In this document: piece after piece, positions 1 through 10,030 of the stretch | Numbering within the stretch: the first letter of the stretch is position 1 | Layout of the letters: the number at the start of each line of letters is the position of its first letter | Source of the DNA: JAJKIP01 sp037200685 | GTDB taxonomy: Bacteria; Bacteroidota; Bacteroidia; Chitinophagales; Chitinophagaceae | Direction: 5' to 3' | Assembly: GCA_037200685.1 (NCBI GenBank) | Contig: JBBCIG010000019.1 | Span: 186,001-250,000 of the forward strand | DNA: 64,000 bases | The notes under the pieces: model-generated | The model's database searches: none | The model's input: the letters and a program-made list of their open reading frames with translations, nothing else | Told to the model about the DNA's origin: nothing | Translations under genes and position numbers: made by a program

Positions 1-325
1 GCACCCCGATGAATATCGGCGGTACGTTCGGTAATTCTATTCAGCATTTAGAAGAGTCCTATGTGAATCGTACTTTTCAAAAGCCTGGGCTGTGTAATGT
101 TCCTCTCCTTTGGAGAGGCTAGGTGAGGTTTCTACTGAAAGCCTCATCCCTCTTTCCTTCTCCAAAAGAGAAGGGACGGTGCTGCATTGCAATGCCAAAC
201 CTATAACTACCACATCAACTTTATATATCTATTCAGCATTTTAGAAGAGTCCTATGTGAATCGTACTTTTCTAAAAGCAAGGGCTGTGTGTGGTTCCTCT
301 CCTTAGGAGAGGCTAGGTGAGGTTC
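1..325. repeat. Composite intergenic repeat locus
   Basis: Non-coding stretch built of modules that recur elsewhere in the window. They are a CCCGATGAATATCGG palindrome, a 'cctctcctttggagaggctaggtgagg' type module (seen twice, near 110 and 298) and a 'cctcatccctctttccttctcc' type module with its facing 'gagaagggacggtgctgca' arm. A unit of about 45 bases beginning 'attcagcattt' is directly duplicated (about 35-80 and 229-273). The same modules occur at 14657-15120, 20640-21085, 23385-23605, 29310-29655 and others. Confidence 0.75.
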
Positions 326-348
326 TCCTTTTCTCTTTCCCTCTTAGC

Positions 349-642
349 TCACTCACCATGATGCGGCTTGGTATCCGCATGCCCCAAAACTCTTGCCCGG
401 CGCTACAATATCCCGCACCAATTGCTTCAGTTCTTTAATCTCGGGAACCCGCCATAATCCTTACGGTCAAATATCTTTTTATCATCCACATGAATATGAA
501 AATTACCATTCACTTCGCTTGGTTTTAGGGACACCGCATTCAATTCATTTTCAAACGTAGTCAGGAATTCCTGCGCCATATAAGCGGAGCGTAAGAGCCA
601 ATGGCATTTCGGGCAATACTCAATAATAATGGTTGGTTTCAT
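349..642 (-). CDS. Rdx/SelW-family thioredoxin-like protein, frameshifted
   Basis: Small selenoprotein W-related (Rdx family) protein with a thioredoxin-like fold and a presumed redox role. The start region carries the family's N-terminal redox motif CPKC (residues 10-13), preceded by a hydrophobic strand. The reading continues to a GGFP motif, after which the frame breaks at a run of C. In the shifted frames the expected C-terminal residues (EIKELKQLVRDIVAPGKS, then SFGHADTKPHHGE) follow, ending at a stop at 349-351. Two single-base indels restore about 95 residues, the usual family length. The substrate of Rdx proteins in bacteria is unknown. Confidence 0.7.
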
Positions 643-822
643 GGCAGTTGTTTTACAATGCTAAAATTCGGAAATAATTCAATGCCATTTGATTATTTCA
701 ACTTACAGCCGTTAGAAATGTTAGTATAAACCTATAATTATTATACGGTAGCAGCACAGGTAATTTAGTCTATCAGCCCGGTAGGAAATCGGTATGTTTG
801 CAGTCCACAGAAAGAAGAAGAA

Positions 823-1920
823 ATGTTCAATTACGAAAATTATTTAGCAGGTAAAATAGCTCAACTGAAAGAGGACGGTAACTACCGTTATTTTTTTAGA
901 ATGTAAATAAAAGCGCCCAGCACTTCCCGCATTTTCATTATAGCAATGATGAAGGCGTGCAGCGTTCGGCTATTAACTGGTGCAGCAATGATTATTTGTG
1001 CATGGAGTACGCATGAAGAAGTGATTGCCAAGCTCGGCTTTGTCACGCATCGCAGTGGCGCCGGCAGCAGTGGTACAAGAAATATTTCAGGAACACGACA
1101 TTTCATAAAGAACTGGAAACAACATTGGCCAAATGGCATAAAAAAGAAGCGGGCCTTATTATTTAATGGCGCTTACCAGGCCAATGTGACCACGCTGCAA
1201 ACATTAGCAAGACATATACCCGGTTTGGTTTTTATTTCTGATGAACGCAATCATGCTTCCATCATCGAAGGCATGCGTGGGTGCAGGAATGAAAAAAAGA
1301 TATTCGGCATAATGATATGTCGCATCTTGAAGAAATATTACAAACCATTCCTGCTGACCAGCCCAAGCTTATCGTTTTTGAATCTGTTTACTCTATCAAA
1401 GGAACTATTGCACCGGTAAAAGCTATCATTGCGTTAGCAAAAAAATACAATGCACTTACTTACGTGGACGAAGTGCATGCAGTAGGATTATACGGCCCAA
1501 CAGGTGCAGGTATATTCGGAACAGGAAAATATCCAGGAGCAGGTTGATATCGTTAATGGTACATTGTCAAAAGCCATTGGTGTATTCGGTGGTTATATCG
1601 CAGCATCGCAAACCCTTGTTGATTTTATCCGCAGCTTCGGCAGTGGTTTTATTTTTACCACCTCATTGCCACCGGCCCGTATGTGCCGCCGCGAACAAAA
1701 GCATTCATTTGATACAAGAAGATGCGGAATGGCGGAAAGCATTTCATGCTAATGTAAAAAATCTAAGAGAAGCGTTACATCAAATGATGTTGCTTTTAAT
1801 CACAATGATTCACATATTACAAGTGTACCCGTTGGTGAAGCGACACGGTGCAGGGAAGTTGCTAAACGATTATTACAGGAACAGGGAATTTATCTTCAAC
1901 CCATTAATCATCCCACGGTA
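823..1920 (+). CDS. hemA: 5-aminolevulinate synthase-like PLP enzyme, 3' truncated at junction
   Basis: Class II pyridoxal-phosphate alpha-oxoamine synthase, most like 5-aminolevulinate synthase (glycine + succinyl-CoA to ALA). It reads, across several frameshifts, MFNYENYLAGKI, INW..NDYLCMSTHEEV, GTRNISGT, KEAALLFNGAY-type, FESVYSIKG, YVDEVHAVGLYGP (cofactor Asp region) and GTLSKAIG (PLP lysine). ALAS-type GIYLQPINHPTV comes just before the break. The last 35-40 residues are missing because the sequence switches to kdpB at about 1921. Most Bacteroidota make ALA by the glutamyl-tRNA route, so a role in a secondary pathway (a cyclising ALAS homologue) or as a KBL-like enzyme cannot be excluded. 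The start at 823 follows a purine-rich stretch. Confidence 0.75.
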
Positions 1921-1930
1921 TTGAAAGGCG
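1915..1930. other. Left chimeric junction: ALAS-like gene to kdpB
   Basis: Within a few bases the sequence passes from AT-richer Bacteroidota coding sequence (…NHPTV) to GC-rich alphaproteobacterial kdpB (…KGVRYRPIGAG). The reading frame is kept. Both families plausibly encode Lys-Gly at this point (ALAS usually reads PTVxKG, KdpB LxGVxY), so the bases aaaggc at 1924-1929 could be microhomology. No transposon end, att site or target duplication is visible. Confidence 0.8.
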
Positions 1931-2064
1931 TGCGCTACCGCCCGATCGGCGCCGGCCCACTGCTGCAGCGCAATCTGCTGATCTACGGCCTCGGCGGCAT
2001 CATCGTTCCGTTCGTGGGCATCAAGGTCATCGATCTCGCCGTCACGGCGCTGCATCTCGCGTAA
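1921..2064 (+). CDS. kdpB: KdpB C-terminal fragment (K+-transporting ATPase subunit B)
   Basis: The last 47 codons of the P-type ATPase subunit of the Kdp high-affinity potassium pump. The residues NLLIYGLGGIIVPFVGIKV match the final transmembrane part of KdpB. The catalytic domains and kdpA/kdpF are absent because the fragment begins at the chimeric junction. It ends 11 bases before kdpC, the usual operon spacing, and a good ribosome site (aaggag) sits in the gap. It cannot be functional alone. Confidence 0.9.
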   Translation: MKGVRYRPIGAGPLLQRNLLIYGLGGIIVPFVGIKVIDLAVTALHLA

Positions 2065-2075
2065 GGAGAACGACC

Positions 2076-2680
2076 ATGCTGAAAGATATCCGCCCTGCGA
2101 TCGTGCTCGTCGTCGCACTCACCCCTGATCACCGGCCTCGTCTATCCATTGGCGATGACCGGCATCGCCGGCACGATCTTTCCGAGGCAGGCCCAGGGCA
2201 GCCTGATCGAGCGCGACGGCAAGGTCATCGGCTCCGCGCTGATCGGCCAGGAATTCACCAGCCCCGGCTACTTCCACGGCCGGCTCTCGCGACGACCGCC
2301 GCGGACCCCAATGATTCGACCAAAACCGTGCCGTCGCCCCTACAACGCCGCCAACTCGGCCGGGTCCATCTCGGACCCACCAACAAGGCGCTGATCGACC
2401 GCGTGAAGGGAGATGTCGAAAAGCTGCATGCCGAAAACCCCTCGGCCCAAGTCCCGATCGACCTGGTGACGACGACCGCCAGCGGTCTCGACCCGGATAT
2501 CTCGCCGCAGGCGGCGCTCTTTCAGGTTCCGCGTGTTGCGAAGGAACGCAAGATGCCCGAAGATCGCGTCCGGCAGATCGTCAACGACAACACCGAGGCC
2601 GCACGTTCGGCCTGCTGGGCGAGCCGCGCGTGAATGTTCTGGCGCTCAATCTCGCCCTCGATCGCGCAACCACCAAGTAG
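2076..2680 (+). CDS. kdpC: KdpC, K+-transporting ATPase subunit C, frameshifted
   Basis: Single-span membrane subunit that assists KdpB in ATP-driven potassium uptake. It begins MLKDIRPAIVLVVAL (membrane anchor), then GLVYPLAMTGIAGTIFP, GSALIGQ.F..P.YFHGR, VP.DLVTTTASGLDP(D/H)IS and a C-terminal LGEPRVNVLALNLALD, all KdpC signatures. About four indels (near 2125, 2285, 2360 and 2605) break the frame. Restored length is about 200 residues, as expected. A strong Shine-Dalgarno precedes the ATG. Codon use and GC are alphaproteobacterial. Confidence 0.9.
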
Positions 2681-2691
2681 GCCGACGCCAC

Positions 2692-5448
2692 ATGACGTCG
2701 GCCGCGGGAAAAAAGCATCTGATGGCTGACAGCCGGCGCAATTCCGATCAGCGACCCTCCCCGGAGGCCCTGCTGGAGGCTGCCCGACGCGAAGAACACC
2801 GCGTCGGGCATTTGCGTATTTTCGTCGGGGCGGCGCCGGGGGTCGGCAAGACCTATGCGATGCTGGAGAACGCGCGCGCCCGCCTGAAGGATGGTTACGA
2901 CGTCATCGCGGGCATCGTGGAGACGCACGGCCGCAAGGAAACCGAAGCACTGCTGGAAGGGCTCGAAGTCGTTCCGCGCCGCCGCCTCGAATACAAGGGG
3001 CAATCGCTGGAGGAAATGGACCTCGATGCCATCCTCGCGCGGCGGCCGCAGATCGTGCTGGTCGATGAACTGGCGCATACCAACGCACCGGGAAGCCGCC
3101 ATCCCAAGCGCCACCTCGATGTCGAGGAGTTGTTGAACAACGGCATCGACGTCTATTCGACCGTCAATATCCAGCACATCGAAAGTCTGAACGATGTCGT
3201 GGCGCAGATCACGGGCGTGCGGGTGCGCGAGACGGTGCCGGATTCCATCTTCGATCGCGCGGATGCGGTCGAACTGGTGGACCTGACGCCCGACGACCTG
3301 ATCCAGCGCCTGAAGGAGGGCAAGGTCTACGTTCCCAAGCAGGCGGAGCGGGCGCTGGAACATTTCTTCCTGCCGGCGAATCTCACGGCGCTGCGCGAAC
3401 TGGCGCTGCGGCGCACCGCCGACCGCGTCGACGATCAATTGCGCAGCGAGATGCAGGCGCGCGCCATTTCCGGACCGTGGGGCCGCCGGCGAGCGCATCC
3501 TGGTCTGCATTAGCGAGGACAAGCGGGCCGCCGGCCTGGTGCGCGCCACCAAGCGCATCGCCGACCGCCTGCATGCGCCGTGGACGGCGCTCAGCGTCGA
3601 GACGCCGCGAACCCTGCGGCTGAGCGAGGGAAGAGCGCGACCGCATCGCCGATACGCTCCGGCTGGCGGAAGGCCTTGGCGGCGAAGCCGTGACGGTGCC
3701 AAGCGTCACCGGCAGGATCGCCGACGATGCGCTCGACTACGCCCACGCACATAACGTCACGCAGATCGTCGTCGGCAAATCGTCCCGTTCGAAATGGTTT
3801 GAGCTGATTTACGGTTCCGTGGTTCATGACCTGGTACGAGGCGCCGGAAACCTCGGCGTCCATGTTATTCCCGGCGAAGAATCTTCCGAAGAGCCGGTGC
3901 GGAGGAAATTTGCTGAGGCATCCGGGCCGACGCCGCAGGACGCGACACCTTACGCCATAGCGCTGGCGGCGGTCGGCGTTGCGCTCGGCGCGGGCATCGT
4001 CATTCATCCGTTTCTTGGCGTCGAGAACGTCGATCTCATCCTGCTGGCGGCGATCGTCGGTATCGCCGTGCGCTATGGCCTGTGGCCGTCGCTGCTCGCG
4101 GTCGTGGCGGCATCGCTGTGCTACAATTTTTTTCTTCCTGCCGCCGTACTATACCTTCACCATCACGGCTCCCAACAATGTCGCGGCCTTCGTCTTCTTC
4201 ACCGTGATGGCTGTCGTGATTTCGAACGTGGCGGCGCGGGTGCGCGCGCAGGGGCATCGTCGCAACCGAGCGCGCCCGCGCCAACGAGGCGCTCTACTCG
4301 TTCAGCCGCAAGCTCGCAGGGGTTGGCACGCTCGATGACGTGCTGTGGGCCACGGCCTATCAGACGGCGCTGATGCTCAAGGTCCGCGTGGTGCTGCTGT
4401 TGCCCGAAGCCGGTTCCATCGTCGTGGAAAGCGGGCTACCCGCCGGAGGATACGCTTGCAGATGCGGACATCGCGGCGGCGAAATGGGCATGGGAGCGCG
4501 ACCACGCGGCGGGCCGTGGCTCCGACACCCTGCCGGGCGCGAAGCGCCTGTTTCTGCCGATGCGTACCGGCCGCGGGGCGATCGGCGTCGTCGGCATCGA
4601 CAGCGACAAGCCGGGTCCGCTGCTCACGCCGGATCAGCGGGCGGTTGCTCGATGCGCTGATCGACCAGAGCGCGCTGGCGATCGAACGGGTGTTTCTGGT
4701 CGAGGAATTCGACCGCGCCAAGCGCAGCATCGAGGCCGACCGGTTGCGCTCGGCGCTGCTGACCTCGATTTCGCACGATCTCAAGACACCGCTGGCGTCG
4801 ATCCTCGGCGCGGCGGGACGTTGCGCGATCTCGCGGTGGGACTGGATGAGGCGGCGAAGGCCGAACTGCTGACCACCATCGTCGACGAGTCCGAGCGACT
4901 GAACCGCTTCATCGCCAATCTTCTCGACATGACGCGGCTGGAATCGGGCGCGGTTGTGCCGCGAACCGCGCTTCACGATCTCGGCGAACTGGTCGGCAGC
5001 GCGCTGCAACGCGCCGCGAAAATTCTCGCGCGCCATCGCGTCGAACTAGACCTCGCGGCGGACCTGCCGATGCTGGAACTCGATGCGGTGCTGTTCGAGC
5101 AGGTGCTGTTCAATCTTCTCGACAACGCCTCCAAATACGCGCCGACGGGAACCGTTGTTCATATCGACAGCTGGCGCGAAACGGCGTCGGTCAGCCTGCG
5201 CATCATGGACGAGGGCGTCGGCATTCCGCCGGATGATCTGGAACATATCTTCGACAAGTTCTATCGCGTCGAGAAAGGCGATCAGGTGCGTGCCGGCACC
5301 GGCCTCGGGCTCGCGATCTCGCGCGGGTTCGTCGAGGCGCTCAAGGGCACTATCACCGCGGCGAACCGGACCGACAGGACGGGCGCGGTCTTCACCATCC
5401 GGCTGCCTATCCCTGTGCAGAACCATCAACTGGATACGGGCCGCATGA
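2692..5448 (+). CDS. kdpD: KdpD, osmosensitive K+ sensor histidine kinase, frameshifted
   Basis: Membrane sensor kinase controlling kdp expression with KdpE. Order: N-terminal KdpD domain with Walker A GAAPGVGKTYAML (about residues 45-57) and VDELAHTNAPGSRH; USP-like domain (IADRLHAPW, VVGKSSRSKW); four-helix DUF4118 membrane region (about 3950-4240); GAF domain; HisKA H-box SISHDLKTPLASILGAAG; HATPase N-box NLLDNASKYAP and G-boxes DEGVGIPP and GTGLGLAI. About seven frameshifts occur (near 3475, 3630, 4135, 4250, 4435, 4640 and 4815). In the published bases the KdpD frame runs on into KdpE. The expected ATGA overlap with kdpE (5445-5448) lies one frame away, so another indel near the end is likely. 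Restored length is about 918 residues, normal for the family. Confidence 0.92.
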
Positions 5449-6134
5449 GCGCCCCCGCCCTCAAGGTGCTTATCGTCGACGACGAACCGCCGATCCGCAA
5501 GCTGTTGCGCATGGGCCTTGGCACGCAAGGCTACGAGGTTCTCGACGCGCCAAACGCAAGACGGCGCTGGAACTCCTGGAAAGCAAGCCGGATCTTGTCA
5601 TCCTCGACCTCGGCCTGCCGGACATGCAGGGCCTCGATCTGCTGCGCCGCATGCGTGAACAGAACGACAGTGTGCCGATTGTCGTTCTCTCCAGCCGCGG
5701 CGACGAAGCGGCAAAAGTGGAGGCGCTCGACATCGGCGCCGACGACTATGTGACGAAGCCGTTCGGGATGGAGGAGTTGCTGGCCCGCATCCGTGCGGCG
5801 CTGCGCCACCAACTCCAGACCCAGGGCGAGCGGCCGGTGTTTCGCGCCGGCGAATTGTCGGTCGATCTGGTCCGCCGGATCGTCAAAGTCGGCGACAACG
5901 AGATAAAACTGTCGCCCGAAGGAATACGAACTGCTGCGCCTCCTGGTGCAGCACGCCGGGAAGGTTCTGACCCACAAGTTCCTGCTCAAGGAGCTGTGGG
6001 CGACGCCGACCGATGCGCAGTATCTGCGCGTCTATGTGCGCCAGCTTCGCCAGAAGATCGAAAAGGACTCCGAGCGCCCGCAGTTCATCCTCACCGAGAC
6101 AGGCATCGGCTACCGGCTGCGCGCGCCGGATTAG
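5445..6134 (+). CDS. kdpE: KdpE, response regulator of the kdp operon, frameshifted
   Basis: OmpR/PhoB-type DNA-binding response regulator, partner of KdpD. The receiver starts VLIVDDEPPIRKLL (acidic pocket), has the phosphorylated Asp in LVILDLGLPDMQG and Lys in DDYVTKPFGMEELLARI. A winged-helix domain follows (VLTHKFLLKELW, YLRVYVRQLRQKIE, TGIGYRLRAPD). Two indels (near 5555 and 5925) split it. Restored length is 229 residues, normal. The ATG lies in an ATGA overlap with the expected end of kdpD, indicating translational coupling. Confidence 0.92.
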
Positions 6135-6143
6135 GGAAGCGCG

Positions 6144-6270
6144 GTCATTGCGAGGAGCGCACGCGACGAAGCAATCTCCCCCTCCCTTTTTCCCTCCCCC
6201 GCAAGCGGGGGGAGGGTTAGGGGTGGGGGCCCGGGATTGCTTCGGCGCGTTATACGCGGTTCGCAATGAC
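6144..6270. repeat. Bradyrhizobiaceae-type inverted intergenic repeat
   Basis: Long imperfect inverted repeat. The left arm starts gtcattgcgaggagc and includes gacgaagcaatc. The right arm is gattgcttcggcgcg through cgcaatgac. A GC-rich spacer with cccgcaagcggggggag hairpins lies between. Sequences of this design are common dispersed intergenic elements in Bradyrhizobium, Rhodopseudomonas and relatives. The right arm overlaps the end of the oxidoreductase gene on the minus strand and supplies its last codons. Confidence 0.75.
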
Positions 6271-7888
6271 GTGCATCACCCCGCCAACTTCGCAAGCCTT
6301 GCCGCGATCGGCGGGGGGCGCCCACGCCGCGGCGATGCCGAGATCCGCAAGAATGACCTGCGCCGCATTGTAGCCGGGCAAGCCGGTGACATTGCCACCG
6401 GATGGCTGCTCGATCCGCACAGGGTAAAGTCCCGGCAAATGCGCGCGGTATGTCCCCGCGCCCGGAAACGGCCGGTCGTGACCGATTTGCCCGTTGGTGA
6501 ACGACCCGACCAGCAGGTCGCCCTCGCGCATATTCGGCAGGCTGCGTTCGGTGTCGAGCGCGGTGCGGGTAAAACTGTCGATCACGTCGTCGCGCAGGTT
6601 CGGCGCGTGTTTCGACCAAAGATCGAGCATCGTCGCGCCGTGTTTCGCCGCGGCGCTGTCCCAGTTGTTCGGATCGCCGTGGAGGCGATACGGCAGCTTT
6701 TCCCACATGAAGGCGGTGTGGCCGTCGGCGGCGCCTGTGTGGGATCGAAAATCGTCGGAGATGCGCCCCACATCACCGTCGGCGGAATCGTGCCGGCTTC
6801 GTGATGGCGCACGATCTCCGGGAACTGGTCGACGTGGTCGAGACCGAGAATGACCATGAAAGCCTTCGCCAGTTCGGGATGCTTGTCCGTCGCGGCGTAG
6901 CGCGGTGGGGCGCGCAGATTGAGGTTCAGCGCGAACAGCGGCGCCAGCAGGTTGTATTCGAATGCCGCGGCACGGTCGCGGGATCTCGCGTGGCACGAGA
7001 CTTTCGTCGAGCAAATCGAGGAATGTCTGCTGCGGGTTGAGCGAGGACACGACGAACTGGCGTGCCCGGAAAATTTCGCCGTCTGTCGATTCGACCCCGA
7101 CCGCCTTGCCCTTCTCGATCAGGATTTTCCGCGGTTCGGTCAGCAGGCGAATCTCGCCGCCGCTTTCGCGTACCGAAGCTTCGAGCGCGCGAGCCAGCGC
7201 GGCCGTACCGCCTCGCGACATCTGCGCCTTCGCCGGGCTCGCGAGCAGCGCCGCGATGTGATGGCCGAAGCCGCGCACCCGCAGGTCGACCTCGCGCAGC
7301 CCGTTGAAGAACAGCAAGCCCGCCTGCACGGTCGGATTCTCGAATTCGCGGTGCACGAATTCGAGGGGCGACAGCGCGCTCACATCGAGGAGATATCGGC
7401 CGGCAGCACTCTTTTCCAACAGCGCGCGGCGTTCGCTCGCCGGCAGCGGCGGGGACCGGCTTTCCGGCGACAGAATGTTCTGCACGATCGGGACGAAGTC
7501 GCTTTGCCAGCGGCGCAGGGTCGCGGCGTCCTTGCGGCTGAAGGATTCGAACGAAGCAATGGTGCGCTCGATGTCGGTCCACCATTCGAGCGCGCGGCCG
7601 TCGCTGGCAATGAGTGCGACATTGAGTTCGGGCTCGATGTAGCGCAGTCCGTGACGTTCGAGTTCGAGGTCGGCGTACCACGGCATCGCCGTGATGGCGC
7701 GCTGGAAAAATGCGTGGGTGTTGTGCAGAAGCCGGGATGGCGCGGGTCTTCGAGCGTCGCAAGGCCGCCGCCGGCAACGGCCTTTCGCTCGATGACGAGG
7801 ATTTTCAGCCCGCTTTGCCGAGATAGGCGGCGAGAACGAGCGCGTTGTGCCCACCGCCGATGATGATGCCGTCATATGTATTTGTCAT
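6250..7888 (-). CDS. FAD-dependent oxidoreductase, phytoene-desaturase-like, frameshifted
   Basis: Flavoprotein of the CrtI/phytoene desaturase-like amine-oxidase superfamily (PYROXD2-like). The N-terminal dinucleotide-binding motif IIIGGGHNALVLAAYLGKAG is followed by the glutamate of VIER and by GGGLATLED. Mid-protein SRGGTAALARALEASVRE resembles the family's GG(M)xxLxxAL element, and C-terminal PGAGTYRAHLPGLYP matches PGxGxxxxG-type closure. About 545 residues after correcting roughly four indels. The substrate is unknown. It lies 3 bases downstream of the isomerase gene and probably belongs to the same transcription unit. The final VIANRV residues come from the dispersed repeat at 6144-6270. 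Confidence 0.75.
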
Positions 7889-7891
7889 TTG

Positions 7892-8723
7892 CTACACGCA
7901 GGCACGAAACCGCTCGATGCAGACTTTCAGCACCTCGTCGGGGTCGCGCTTCCACCAGTTGTTGGCCGAGAATATCTCCACATCGACCGCACCGGCATAG
8001 CCGGTCGCTTCCACCATCTGGCGCAGCGGCGCAGGTCGATAACGCCGTCGCCCATCATGCCGCGGTCGAGAAGCAGGTCGGTCGTCGGCACCAGCCAGTC
8101 GCAGACGTGCCAGGTGATGATGCGCTTGCCCGCGCGCGCGATCTGCCGCGGCAGGTCCGGGGTCCCACCACACATGATAGGCGTCGAGCGCGATGCCGAG
8201 GCCGTTGCCAAGCTGGTCACAGAGATCGGTGGCGTGCGCCAGCGTATTCACGCAGGCGCGGTCGGCGGCATACATCGGATGCAGGGGCTCAAGCGCGAGC
8301 GGTACGCCGGCGTCGTGCGCGTAGGGCAGCAACGCAGCAAGGCCGTCGCGAACCTGCGCATGCGCACCGGCGAGATCCTTCGATCCTTTCGGCAGGCCGC
8401 CGCCGATCAGCACCAGGCATTGCGCGCCGATGCCGGCGGCCTCATCGACGGCACGCTTGTTGTCGTCGAGCGCGGCGCGGCGGCCGGCCTCGTCCGCGGC
8501 GGGAAACAATCCGGACCGGCACAGGCACGAGACGGCGATGCCGGAGTCGCGCACGATCCGACCGGCTTGCGGAATGCCGACCGCCTGCACGAGATCGCGC
8601 CACGGCGCGATGGTGGTGACGCCAGCGCGCGCGCAGCCCGTCGACCAGCTGCTGCAGCGACCATGCCTTGACAGTGGCGCTGTTGATCGCGAGCGCAGAA
8701 TGATCGGTCGAAAAATCGCGCAT
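7892..8723 (-). CDS. Sugar phosphate isomerase/epimerase (TIM barrel), frameshifted
   Basis: Xylose-isomerase-like TIM-barrel protein of the IolE/IolI type. Conserved elements are LVLIGGG, GVPLALEPLHPMYAADRA (metal-binding Glu), ALDAYHVWWDP (Asp/His) and, after an indel, DVEIFSANNWWKRDP (final metal-ligand Glu). These suit isomerisation of a sugar or polyol derivative. Its ATG overlaps the stop of the DUF993 gene (TGATG), implying coupled translation. Restored length is about 277 residues. The substrate cannot be named from sequence. Confidence 0.8.
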
Positions 8724-9888
8724 CAGTTCACGACGCCCCGCACCGCCATGACGCGCCGCATGCGCGCCGCGGCATCGTCCGGATCGCCAAACAGCCCGGC
8801 GGCATCGGCGAGCCGAAACAGTTCGGCGAGATGCAGGGGTCGAGCGCGTGCTTTCCTGCCGCCGATCATGGTGAAGTGGTCCTGCAGCCGTTGAGATAGG
8901 CCATGAACACGACGCCGGTCTTGTAGAAGCGGGTCGGCGCCTTGAAGATGTGGCGCGACAGCGCGACGGTCGGCGCGAGGATGTTGTGGAACGATGCCGT
9001 GTCGCCACGCGCTAGTTCGCCGAGCGCGGCGGAAGCGGCCGGTGCGATGGCGTCGAAAATCCCGAGCAGCGCGTCGGAATGGCCCTGCGCGTCGCCGGCG
9101 ATGAGTTCGGCGTAGTTGAAGTCGTCGCCGGTATACATGCGCACGCCCTGCGGAATGCGTCGCCGCATGGCGATTTCCTTGTCCTTGTCCAGCAGCGAAA
9201 TCTTCACGCCGTCGACCTTGTCGGCGGTTGTCGGTGATGACCGCGACGGCGACATCCATGGCGGCGGTGTGGTCGGCATATCCCCAGTAACCGGCGAGCG
9301 CGGGATCGAACATCTCGCCGAGCCAGTGGATGACGACCGGCTCCTTCACTGCGCCGAGAATGCGCGCATAGACCTTGGCGTAGTCGTCGGGCGAGCGGGC
9401 GGGCTTTCGCGAGCGCGCGGCTCGCCATCAGGATGATCCTGCCGCCGAGCTTTTCGACCGCTTCGCACTGCTCTTCGTAGGCGCGAATCACATCGTCGAT
9501 GGTGACGCTCGCCGACGCTTCGAGATGATCGGTGGCCGGCGCCCGACGCGATCACGGCACCCGGCACGTCGCGCGCGGCATCAAGGCTGCGCCGGATCAG
9601 TTCGAGCGAGGTCTTCCAGTCGAGCCCCATGCCGCGCTGGGCGGTGTCCATCGCCTCCGCGACGCCGAGGCCGAGCGACCAGAGATATTTCCGGAACGCG
9701 ATGGTGCGGTCCCAGTCGACCGCCACGTCGAGCCACGGATCGTTGTCGGCGAACGGATCGGCGACGACATGCGCGGCGGCGTAAGCAACACGGTTGAATG
9801 GGGTCTGCGGCGGCGCGAAGCTTTTCGGCGGCTGCAGGGTGTAGGCGGCGATTTTTCCGCCGGCCACGGGAAGATTAAGTGTCATCAT
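8723..9888 (-). CDS. DUF993 family protein (dihydrodipicolinate-synthase-like), frameshifted
   Basis: Member of the DUF993 family, predicted aldolase/lyase-like TIM barrel. Recognisable stretches are YAAAHVVADPFADNDPW, WDRTIAFRKYLWSLGLGVAEAMDTAQRGMGLDW, DVIRAYEEQCEAVEKLGGRIILMASRALA, EPVVIHWLGEMFDPALAGYWG and VDGVKISLLDKDKE (possible Schiff-base lysine by analogy with the DHDPS family). About 388 residues after about three corrections. It is flanked by a Gfo/Idh dehydrogenase and a sugar isomerase in the same direction, pointing to carbohydrate or polyol catabolism. The reaction is unknown. Confidence 0.8.
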
Positions 9889-9913
9889 TCTAAACCTCCA
9901 CAACCGCGCACGG

Positions 9914-10010
9914 CCTCATGGTGAGGAGCCGCGCAACGCGCGGCGTCTCGAACCATGTGCCCGCCCTCGTCCCTTCGAGACGCCTGCTGCGCAGGCTCCT
10001 CAGGATGAGG
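9914..10010. repeat. Rhizobiales-type inverted intergenic repeat
   Basis: Inverted repeat with arms cctcatggtgaggagcc / ggctcctcaggatgagg and inner arms gcgtctcgaaccatg / ccttcgagacgcc. It fills the gap between the DUF993 and Gfo/Idh genes. This layout is typical of dispersed elements in Bradyrhizobium-related genomes and supports the origin of the surrounding block. Confidence 0.7.
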
Positions 10011-10030
10011 GGCGAGAGAGGCCGCGCGCA

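Noticed and set aside
1873..2118. Minus-strand open frame across the left junction
   Set aside because: It is a shadow of kdpB/kdpC in GC-rich DNA and spans the chimeric join.
2581..3702. Long minus-strand open frame (373 codons) opposite kdpD
   Set aside because: Typical antisense open frame in high-GC DNA. The plus strand carries clear KdpD motifs throughout.
6919..7863. Plus-strand 314-codon open frame opposite the flavin oxidoreductase
   Set aside because: Antisense shadow. The minus-strand frame has the FAD motif and family blocks.
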